A stretch of DNA of 64,000 nucleotides, taken from positions 1,136,001 through 1,200,000 of the forward strand of contig NC_090121.1 of assembly GCF_023973825.1 (NCBI RefSeq), written 5' to 3'. Below are positions 21,322-32,900 of this stretch, piece after piece (position 1 is the stretch's first letter; every line of letters begins with the position of its first letter). The translations under genes and the position numbers were made by a program. The notes below the pieces were generated by a model. That model was given only the letters and a program-made list of their open reading frames with translations, was not told the origin of the DNA and ran no database searches. The stretch comes from Plasmodium brasilianum. Lineage: Eukaryota > Apicomplexa > Aconoidasida > Haemosporida > Plasmodiidae.

Positions 21322-22488
21322 GTACATATCATTAAATGCACATAAAAATAAATGCACGGAATGTTTATATATATATATATATATATATGTATCTGTTCTT
21401 ACTTTTTTTTTCTTTTTTTTTTTATTTCTTACCAGCGCAAAATTGCACATTTATTATATTACATACACATCATTATATTTTATCTACTGTATGTGCATAT
21501 TATTGTTATTTTTATATTCCTTATTTGTACAAAGAAAAAAAAAGCTTAAAATGGTGAGAACGCCATCAACATTTTATACATGTTCACTTCGATTTTAAAG
21601 TGCTTCAATAAATTTCTTGTTTAATATCGTATTGTACTGTTTTTATTTTTATATCTTTTACTTTTTATTTTTCCGCTGCTTTTATTTTACATTGCATACT
21701 CGTCCCACGGCGCACGAAGGCAAAAAAGTTTTAAGTATAGCGCCTTCAGGATTTAGCTCATAACAGACTGTATTATATATATATATATGAATATACAAAT
21801 ATGAGCATATGCATTTATTCATTTATACTTATATATAATGCATATGGCATACAACCGCTCTGTTCGTATTCGTTAGTGCCAATTATTTGTTAGCTCATTT
21901 ATAAATCATTACATGTGTATATGCATATACTTATATTGTAAATATACAAATAACATTTTTTAGTTTATTATCATTTTGTTCATATTACTATTTTTTTTGT
22001 ATGATTTAATTAAACACATCATTTCGGCCGCTTTGTATATGTAACTGTTTGCTTGTGCTTGACGTATGTTCATATGTACATTTTTTCCATGCGTACGTTG
22101 AAAGATATATACACATATATATACATATCCTCGTAATATCTTTGCAATTTTAACCATAGATAATCTATTGAAACGGATTGAATCAACTGTAGAGACCATA
22201 AAGAATATTTTGTAGTTTTTTTATTCCTGGCACTATTTATTTTAAGTACTACTTTGCTTCGCCCTCTCCTTTTATTTTTAATTTCAATTTCATTTTCCCT
22301 ATCCTTTACATTATTCTTTATTTATATATTTTATTTTATTTTTTTTTTTTTTTTGTTCTTATATATATCATGAACGCATTAGAGAATTATTGTTAATTTT
22401 TTTTTTTTTTTTTTTTTTTAAATTAAACTTTTAAAACATGCAAAATAGAAATAGCAAATAAAGTAAGCATAATATTATAGGAGAAAAA

Positions 22489-22522
<34 letters not shown>

Positions 22523-23207
22523 TATACCTAAAACATTACCGCATTATGGAATACGAAAAAATTAAAAAAAATATACCTAAAACAATACTATATTATGGAA
22601 TATGATAAAAAAAAAAAAAAAAAAGTTAATAAAACGTGCATGTAATAACAAGAAAAACAAAATTATTAGTGTACAAAAAAGTAGTCAGTGAGAGGATGAA
22701 AATTAAGTATTCAAGGATTCTGTATATATTTGTTTATCACCTACTGCATATATGTGTAAATAGGAATAAGACACGTTGCTACAGTAGTAAGTGAACAACG
22801 AAAAGATGGATTAAAAAAAAAAAAAAAAAAAAGAAACAACTGTTGTTTTTTACGCGTATGTATGTATGTGTATGTATATCCTTTCTAATAATACCACCTC
22901 TGTTTTCTCGTCCGCACATAACTCTTTAAAGCGTGTCTGTTACACTCGTCATTTCGTTTGTACGTTCCGTATATAACACCCTTTCGCTTCATCGCTGCAA
23001 CCCGCATGTGGGATGATAAAGCGGTCATGAGGAAATGTTTATTTTTTTTTGTTTCATTGTGCTTTGTTTCATTGTGCTTTGTTTAACTGTGCTTCGTTTA
23101 ACTGTGCTTCGTTTAACTGTGCTTCGTTTAACTGTGCTTCATTTCTTTCTCCTTCCCGTTTCCCTCATTTCACTTTTTATTTCTTTTTTCTCCCCTCTCT
23201 CCTTCAG
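21322..23207. other. Region between two plus-strand genes; may hide small terminal exons
   Basis: Mostly AT-rich DNA with poly(A)/poly(T) runs and (TA)n at 21774-21788 and 22507-22524. A possible further exon of the upstream gene follows the acceptor-like cttaccag at 21434. The first exon of the downstream gene must also lie here, but I could not place it. At 23049-23140 there are about six 15-bp units close to tttaactgtgcttcg, which probably lie in the first intron of the downstream gene. Confidence 0.5.
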
Positions 23208-23794
23208 AAAATTTCGTTTCAAAAAATGCTGCTCCGAAAACAGAAAGAAATGGTCGACCGGTCGATTTAACTGATAACGTTGATTCACTGGTAGAAAAGA
23301 TTTTAGGTGTAGTACATTATTTGGAGGATGTAAATAATTATGTTATAGATTTTAAAAAAGAATTATTAACAAAGCTGGAATACCTAGTACAACATGATGC
23401 AGCTTTGTATGAATCTTATGAACACAACGAAAATATATTCAATGAAATATATACCTATAATGAGAGTAAATTGAGTAGATATTCAAAATACTTGGATGAC
23501 TTGAAGAATGAAAAACTAGAAATATTTAATAATACCATAAATAACATTCAGAAGGAGAATATATATTACGTGAACTTTGTTTACAAAAACCTCCTTACCA
23601 AAATTGATCTCCTGAGTGACCTCAATAAGAAGGTTTGTGTGTATACACATGCATATGTTTATGGTTGTGTACACATATGCATGTATGTTTATACGCATAC
23701 ATATGATTGTGTGTGTATGTATGTAAGGGCTTGTTTTGGTTCCATTTTAATATTTCAAATTGGTACATTTATGCGCTTGTTGCACCCCCCAGTA

Positions 23795-23831
<37 letters not shown>

Positions 23832-26725
23832 CATACTAATGTGCATACAGTTTTACCCTTCCCGTTTTTTACTACCGTGAGTATTTTTTCGCATTGTGGA
23901 CTTTGCTAAGTCCAGTTGCACATGGCCAGTTCTTAGTTTTAATTTGTTTTGCTCCACTTGTAATGTTATATGCAAAATTGTATTTAGTTGTGTGCGCATT
24001 TGGGTGCAATTTTGCCCATTTTGACTTACTTTGTCTCATTTTGTCTCATTTGCTCTCTTTTTTTTTTGCTTAGAAACTGGACAAGGAGAAGAGAAGAAAT
24101 TTGCACGAACTGACCAAGTACTTGGACAGGCTGAAAGTTAAGCTGCTAGGCATACAAAAGCTATTCAACAAGGTGTTAATAGAAAAATCAGTAACAATCA
24201 AAAAGGCAAATGACGAAAATAGAGGACTGTTTGAATTATCTGCTAGCGATTATTTGCATGGAAATAGCAACTTTGACACGTTTTCAAGTTACGTAATAAA
24301 TGATTTTTTACTAAATGATAAAAGAATAAATGTAGTCAATTACAACAATAATTCTTTTTTTAAGAATAATTTTATGTATTTCAATTTTTTGTTCAATTAT
24401 ATCAAGGAAAGGAGCGACAATGACAGCAAGCGTGTGAATAGCAAGAATGTGAGTAATAAAACAAATGTGTATAATAGGAACAATTTTAACGTTTACATTT
24501 ATTTGAAAGACCCGCTAATAGAGGAGCATGATATGTCTTACTTGGGTTACTACGTGGTTGCTGACTTGTACATAATTGATGTTATTATAAAGAATGTTGA
24601 ACGCATTGCTGAGAATAAGTGGAATAGTAAAAAGGTATATACAGATGTGTTAGTGTGTATAGATAATTATATAGTTAAATATAATGTACTGTCTAGTAAT
24701 ATTTATTTAGATATGCAAGCGGACATTAAGCCCATTTTTAAAGGTAGTAGTAGTAGTAATGGTAGTAGTAGTAGTAGTAGTAATGGTAGTAGTAGTAGTA
24801 GTAGTAATGGTAGTAGTAGTAGTAGTAGTAATGGTAGTAGTAGTAATGGTAGTAGTAGTAGTAATGGTAGTAGTAGTAATGGTAGTAGTAGTAGTAATGG
24901 TAGTAGTAGTAGCAGTAGTAGTAGTAATGGTAGTAGTAGTAATGGTAGTAGTAGTAGTAATGGTAGTAGTAGTAATGGTAGTAGCAGTAGCAGTAGTTAT
25001 AACAACTCAGTTGAAGAGAAAAAAATTGCAGTTATTCTTGCACAGCTAGAAAGAAAAAAGAGATTGAATTATAGAAATACAATTTTTAAGGATGATTATT
25101 ATAAAAAAATAGTCGAAAAAAAAATAAAAAAGGACGAAAGGAAAAAAGGTTTGAATTATGGTATATATAATAAATCTACTTTATCATATATTAGAAAGAA
25201 AAATATATTTTTTGATTCATACAAAGAATATTATAAAAAATTTTTATCCTTATATACGTATGAAGAAATATTCAATATCATGTGTAGTAACAACAATAAG
25301 TGTATTAGCAGTATTATTAACTCCTTAAATGTTGTTAATAGCAATACTTTTATTTTAAAAAGTCATTTGAAATTAAAAAAGGAGTTGAAAAAGTTCTTTC
25401 AGACGAATCAGAACAAACTGCGTTATAAAATAAATTCGGGTGCTACTTGTCCGAGTGTTGATAATTATCTGCTTAGAAATGAGTCCAAAGTTGATGCCGC
25501 AATTAGCGGTAGTGTTATGAACTGTAGCGGAGCAAATGACAATACGGAACATATCAACAAGGTACATGAGGACCATTTGAATAAATGTCCAGTACAAAGC
25601 AGTAACATATTTATTAACAAAGAAATGTGTGTGAGAGAGTTGAATACACGCCCAGTGCTTGACAATGATGACCATTTTATCAATATGAACAATGTTGATG
25701 ATTATTTGAATACATATTATGTGTCTTATCATGAATCCTTTAAAGTAGTTAAAAAAGAGCACTACTTTTCTGTTTTATCGCACATTTTTGAGACTTATTT
25801 AAAAAATGCACACTCAAATGATATCATTAATAGGTACCCATACTTAAAAAGTACGAGTAATATTACTATTCATTTTTTGGGCATGTTACCTGAGATTATG
25901 AAACTTTCCAAAACGTCCAAATACTGCGATTCTTTGTATGCCTTGGGAAATACCTACCTACAGAAGGGGACAGAATTTGAACGTGAGGAACAGGGGGAAG
26001 AAGATGCAGAGGCGGATGGGATAGGAGATAAAGCGGCGGAAGAGAGAGATGACAAAAGGGACGAAGTAATAAACACCGAGATAAGCACCGAAATTGCGTT
26101 TTTAAAAAAGTATAATAATAAGTACATGCAACTGTTTCAGCATCACTTAGAAGAAGAGATAAAATTTATCAATTATTTTGAAATTTTGATACAGAAAAAG
26201 ATGGCAATTATTGTTGAAGAAAATGAGTTTTTAAAATTATATATTTTTTATGGTAAGAAGAGTTTACCGAATTTACCTTATACTCCCATTTTTTTTAGCT
26301 GTAGAACAATTATTAAGATAGAAGTATTAAGAGATGTTAAAACAAAGCAAATAATATACTCCAGTAGATCTTTCTTTTTAGAAACGTTAATAACTTTAAA
26401 AGAATATAAAATTAGGAATGAAAGTGCATATATAATCATCGAAACTTCAGATGAAAAGAGTTCAATAAAGAAAAGATTAAAAATGGAAATGCTTTATCGT
26501 ATGTCCCCCATGTCACATATAAATGCTTACATTATTTCTAATAAAGGCAGAGAGACTGTATATCACAAAGGAAATGTTTATCAGAGATCTGCCAGCGATA
26601 TTAAGCATGTTATCAGTGATATTCGAAATGACTTTTTAAATATTATACTACCGCAGTATAACTTATTCGATCTCTTTGACAGTCACATATATATTATTAT
26701 ATGTTTAAGGAATGAAAACTGCTGA
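23208..26725 (+). CDS. Unknown Plasmodium protein with N-terminal coiled coil and Ser/Asn/Gly tract (5' exon not found)
   Basis: Two exons are clear. The first, 23208-23632, follows a strong acceptor (tctctccttcag) and ends at AAG|gtttgt. The second, 24074-26725, follows ttgcttag and ends in TGA, with the frame kept across the join. The codon at the start of 23208 is split, so an upstream exon with the ATG is missing. The first 200 residues are Lys/Glu/Leu/Asn-rich and coiled-coil-like. Next come DPLIEEHDMSYLGYYVVADL and a Ser-Asn-Gly tract (24743-24998), then a basic region and an acidic linker. The ordered C-terminus has segments such as LPYTPIFFSCRTIIKIEVL and ends IIICLRNENC. I recognise no domain. 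The C-terminal 200 residues, free of low complexity, look the most conserved and are the best search query. Confidence 0.75.
24743..24998 (+). repeat. AGT/GGT/AAT triplet tract encoding Ser-Asn-Gly
   Basis: About 85 codons drawn almost only from AGT, AAT and GGT, with a few AGC near the 3' end, giving runs of Ser broken by Asn-Gly. The same tract reads as Met/Val in another frame, which is an artefact. Triplet periodicity keeps the frame whatever the length. Confidence 0.95.
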
Positions 26726-26811
26726 AATTTGCAATTAATTTTTTTTTTTTAGATGAAGAATATTATGCAGTACTGAAAATGGCGCAGTAACACTCGCAGT
26801 AACACTTGCGG

Positions 26812-27236
<425 letters not shown>

Positions 27237-28932
27237 TTCCCGCCCTTTCAACTCTTGTAACATTTTAAATAGCCCTTTTGCAAAAATTGCATTAGGAATA
27301 AAGACTAGGAGTGTACGCAGATACACTTTGTGCGCGCCCAGGCATTTACATGTTTGCTAGCTGTTTGGTTAGGGGCTTTCCTAGCGATTGTGCTTGCCAG
27401 TTCACCCCTTTTTTTAATGTCATATCTAGGTAATTTTAGCATTTATACCTTATGCTATATTTCTTTTTTTTGCCGTTAAAATGTAATGCATTTCTTGGTA
27501 CACCCTTACGAGTAGTGCGTATGCGACAGTGGTTGTGCGTTTATACGTATGCGTGTGTTTACATATGTGGGCATTTGCATATTCGACTATATATTGTACC
27601 CATATATGGTGCATTCTTCCTTAAATTATTAATCATGACCCCCCTCTGTATGTATCTCTTTTTCTTTTTTTTATATCATCCACTGACGATGCAGGAGGAA
27701 CCCCTTTCTTATATCACGTACCATGAGAAGCTCATTTTTTTTTTTTTTTCGTTATAATTAAAATTTTCATTTTTGAAAAACATGTTTTTAAAACGTTTAC
27801 ATCTTTGCACATAATTTTTTTTTTTTTGTTATATATACATATATATATATTGCCAAAATTAGATTTATTACATTTACCTGCAGCGGCATAAGCTTTAATT
27901 ATATATGGTCTTAATATGTTAACGAATCTGCGCATTGATAAATATAAAAAAAGATAAAATTTAACAGTTATTTATATATTTAAAAAAAAAAAAAAAAAAA
28001 AAAATACTCGTTTCGAACAAAGGGTATAGTTATACCACATGTTTAAGTAATAGCAACTTTGTAATATAAGACCCTCTTCGGTATATGTTAAAGAAAATAA
28101 AAAAGAGTAGCACACCTTCACCGCATCATTGGAATGATACACACTCTTGTAAAATTTGCCCACATATATGTGTATGTGTGTGTGTGTATGTTTGTGTATG
28201 TGTGTGTGTGTATGTTTGTGTATGTATGTGTGTATGATTGTATGTATATCTATACGTATTTGTGCTTGGACGCATATTTTGAAGAGTTCATCTTTTGAAG
28301 GTTAATGTAAAAAAAAAAAAAAAAACTTTGCCGAGTCGCACCGCATGTGTTGGAGAAAATTATACGTGGCACATTTAAACAAAAAAAATAAAAAATTAAA
28401 AAATTAAAAAATAAAAAAAATATAAAATAAAAAATAAAAAAAATAAAAAATAAAAAAAATATAAAATAAAAAAATTAAAAAATAAAAAATAAAAAATAAA
28501 AAAAATATAAAATAAAAAAAATATAAAATAAAAAATATAAAAAACAATATATAACAAGTATGTACGGAATACACATATATGTGTGACACAAATAAACAAG
28601 CATAATAGGAACAGCATGCTGAATGAAAATAATACATGGCACACAATTCTTCTTCGTACATAGAGGCCATTGTTGGGATGTTCGCAGTGCACAAGGTCCT
28701 TTTCCAACTAGCACACATGTGCGATGTCCTAATACTGACCAGCTGCTGTATATGCAATTAGCCCCACCAAGTTGCTATCTACCTGGGGAATAGTGATGCT
28801 TCACCGAAAAAGCAACTTCGAGCATCAAACCTTCGCTTTTGAAGATATCACCCATTTGATGTTAATACACACAGGAAATTTGACAGAAACACCTGCAGTG
28901 GTAGAAGCAGCAACTCCCTTTCCCACCCCCTT
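27237..28932. other. Convergent intergenic region, no gene seen
   Basis: This is tail-to-tail DNA between the unknown gene and RPB1. It contains poly(A) at 27982-28003, a TG-rich tract at 28160-28240, and 28380-28545, which is almost only A with single T (aaaataaaaaa units). The open frames on the minus strand over that last part encode only Phe, Tyr, Ile and Leu and are not genes. About 190 bp before 28933 is less AT-rich and may be RPB1 3' UTR. Confidence 0.65.
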
Positions 28933-29960
28933 TTATTCCTCCTTCATTTCCTCCTCGTCAATGTTATACGGCATGGGAGAAAACGGATCGTCATTTTGCA
29001 CATCCGCAACATTCGCTTTCTGAACTGGGGAAAACATTTGAACATCTTGTGCATGTTGTCTTACCTGTACAGGTGACTGTAGAATATATGCTGGAGATAA
29101 AGGATGATTATTATTAATAGCAGTATTTTTGTCGTATACAGGAGAACTAATAGAATAGGCTGGAGATGTTGGAGAAAATTTTGGGGAGGTAATTGAATAA
29201 GGAGAATATTGAGGACTACTTGGGTTGTTAGGTACAGGAGATGTTGGAGAATATTGAGGCGAGGTGGGGGAATATTTTGGCGAAGTGACTGAATATACAG
29301 GGGATATCATACTATATTTTCTATTGGCATTGGTAAGATCATTCGATTGGTTATAACTGCTATAATTACCGCTACTACTGTTATTGTTTGGAGAGGTTGG
29401 GGAGTAATACGCATTATTTGCGTTATATGTAGGAGATGTTGGAGAATAAGAAGGAGAGTATACATTGTTCTGTATATGAGGTTTTGGAGAAAAAATGTCC
29501 ATCATGGGGTTTATCATAGGGTTTGTCATAGGAATTGGTGAATACATAACTGGTGACTGAATATTGGTAGCCATATTAGCCTTTGGAGAAAAAACATTAT
29601 AATTATTCATCATATTATTACTACTATTTGTAATATTATTTTTGGGAGAAAATAATAAATTAGTATCCATTAACTGCTGATTGTTATTATCGAAAGGAGA
29701 AAAAGGAGAATGAATAACAGATGTTGGAGACTTTGGCGATTGAATAGTTGGAGAAAATTTCCCCCCTAATTTTAAAGTATCTAAATTATTGAAATCGTTT
29801 TTCGTAGGTGAGATAATATTATCAGTATAGTTTTGTATATACTGTGGTGATAATATACTATTCATACTATTATTACTATTTGTACTGTTATCTATTGGTG
29901 CAGTTGGTGATAACAAATTCGCATTATATGTAGGGGAAAATGGTAAAGGCGAATTTAATG
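28933..29960 (-). other. RPB1 C-terminal domain coding segment
   Basis: This segment encodes the Pol II tail, the platform for capping, splicing and 3'-processing factors. It opens with widely spaced Ser-Pro motifs (for example [38 protein letters not shown]), separated by Asn-rich spacers. Nearer the end is a compact group with four exact YSPTSP cores plus relatives such as [18 protein letters not shown] and YSISSPVY. It closes with an acidic tip, [12 protein letters not shown] count only about ten recognisable heptads. Confidence 0.9.
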
Positions 29961-32900
29961 TATTTATAGCTATAGGTGATTGAAGACCATCTGGTGTTAT
30001 ACCATGATGACTATCAGGAGTTGTAAAACCTGCACTTGTTATATCTTGAATAGTTTCTAAATTTTGATTTGCATCATTTAATTTCTCATTATCAATAATT
30101 ATATCAAATACACCAGTACCTATTTTACATAGTTGACCTAACATTATGTTTTCTGTTATGCCTCTTAGATTATCTACTTGTGCAAATGCAGCTGCTTCTA
30201 ATAAGATTTCCACTGTTTCTTCAAAACTACATTTTACTAATGGACCCTTATCTACTCTATTAATTCCATGTCTTGTTATTGACATCAAATATCCTTTTTG
30301 TGTCATTACATCGCATAATATGGATAAGTGTCTATAATTAACATATGAACTATCAAAAGAGATTACTGTTCGTAATTCTTTTAGTAATGCTCTTCTTACT
30401 GCTTCTATACCTAACACTTCAAATATTTCTACTATATCATTTGATACAGTTTTTTTAAAATCTACAAGTGGTGCACAAAAAATGCTTTCTAAATTACAAC
30501 CATCTGTGTCTAATACCCAATGAGAGCTTCTAATAAATTTTCCCTTATCTGAGTCATATGTAATCTTTGGCTCTTCTCTCATGTAAACTTTAGTTATGTT
30601 TTCTATTCCCCTTAATTTGAGTGATGACAAACACTGTTCCATTAGCTTTTTTAGAAACGTATCTTCAGTGTCTTCTTTCGACAACAGTGGATTATTTCCG
30701 CTGTTGTTGTTCATCCCTCCGTTATTGTTCATACCACTGTTATTGTTCAAACCACCGCTATTATTCATCGCGCTGCTATTGTTCCCACTTCCGTTATTAC
30801 TACTGCTACTGGTGGTACTGGTACTGCTGCTACTACTGCTTCCTCCGCTACCCCCACTTCTGCCACTTTTGTTACTGCTCTTCATTTGCAGATCATTTTC
30901 CGCTGTTTTTGCACTCAGCTTGGAATATGCATCTTCTTGATTCATTGACTCTTTCATATTTTCAAGATTGTAATTATTATTCCTCTTGCTATTACTAGAA
31001 TGGTGGTTTTCATCCATAGCTCTCGTCTGGTTACCTCCAAAAAGAAAATCGTCATCTTCATCATCGCTATCCCCTTTGTCCGATGTTACCACCACTGATG
31101 CGGCTGATGTGCCTGCTCCACTTCGTCCCTTTTTAATTTGTTTTCCCTCTCCCTCATTGTTCACCCCTCGATTGTTGTTACTATCAGCTGCATTATTTAC
31201 ATCGTTGCTATTGTTGTTTGAGATATGCATGTTATTACTACCATTGTTTGTGCTTCCTCCATTGTTGACGTTTCTGTGTGAACGGCTGCTATTTTGACTG
31301 AAGGCATCCTCTTCCTTTATTTGATTTAAAGCGTTATTGTTATTAATAGCTGTATCAGCAGGAGTAGCCTTCTTCGTTTTAAACGAATTAGCAATATTGT
31401 TATAGTCTTCTTCTTCTTCTTCCTCCTCTTCATATCCATTTGCATTTTCTCCATCGTCGGTCAAAAAATTGTACTCCCCATTTAAGTATTTAACTCTAAT
31501 TCTTAAAATTAGATCCTCAGAATTATCATCTGTGTAAATAATATCTAATTCATCACTTGAGAAGACTGAATAGATGATATAAACAATTTCTTTCATAGTT
31601 AATTTTTTTTCATTAACATGTATATTCGTTAACTGTATTCTTAGTACCCACTCTCCTAAAGAATATTGTGTATCATCTTCATCTGGGAATTCATAAAATT
31701 CATTAACCCATATTTTATCCTCTTCTAGTATAGTACTAGTTGTATTAGGATCATAAATTATTTGTGCATGCGATGTTAACTGTTTCAATGTTGTATACTC
31801 TAATTTCGTTAATATGTCTTTTGCTTTTTGCTGATCGTTAGAAACTATATCATCTAAATATATAGTAGTTGAAGGTGTTTTCACATTTTTCACTATATTT
31901 ATTAATTCCTTTAATCTTGGAACACCTAGAGTAACGTTTTTTGATCCTACTCCTGCAAAATGAAATGTATTTAAGGTCATCTGAGTAGCTGGTTCACCGA
32001 TAGACTGAGCTGCTAATGCTCCTACACACTCCCCAGGATGACATAAGGACTTATAAAATATCCTTTCAATTTCTTGTAATAACCAATCTATTCCTTTTAA
32101 ACTTATATTATGTGTTTGTGTCAATAGCTTTGAATTCAAGTATGTTCTTAAATGCGCTTTCAACAACAATGTAGCATTGTTCTGGGCCTCTACTGACAAC
32201 GTATCATTGCTGTTTATTTGTTTTATTATAACTAATTTTTCTAGAAAATTATTTACCTTGTGTACTACTTGTACCGGGTCCACCATCATTCCATTACTAC
32301 TGCTGTCTTCTTCATAATGCCCTCTCAACATGCTTCCGAACGGCTTCACATTTCCCTGCGTGCGTCCACCTCCAGGGAAGTAGTACTCATTGTTTCCATG
32401 ATCACTTCCATTGTTATCATCACTGCTGCTATCTTCAATGCCGCTTCCTTCACTGCTACTTCCTTCACTCCCATCTCCGCTACCGTCGCGTCCAGAACCC
32501 GCTCCCTCCTCTTCACCGAATGGGCGGAATGTCTTATAGGCACTCTGACTCTTCATTACATTGGCTAGATCGTGGCTCTCATACTCTTTTTTTATTTCCG
32601 ACATTAATTCGTCGTTGTTTATGGTGCCATCTGGGAAGTCACCACTGCCAAAGCTACCACCAATGCTTCCACTGATACCATCATCCATACCAACATCATT
32701 AACACCGTAATTGTCGCACATCTTGGTGTTCTTTTCTTTTTCTTTTTCTTTTTCTTTTTTTTTTTTTTTTTCCTTCTCTTTCTCCTTCTCCTTTTCTCCT
32801 TTTTTTCCCTCTCGTCCAGACTCATTTTTGACCTAATTTTTTGGTCATCCCCATTTTTCACCTTGCTACTAATCAGGGGGATAAATGGAAATTGGGACTT

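Noticed and set aside
28396..28757. Minus-strand frames rich in Phe, Tyr and Ile
   Set aside because: Translation of an almost pure A/T tract (aaaataaaaaa units), not membrane proteins.
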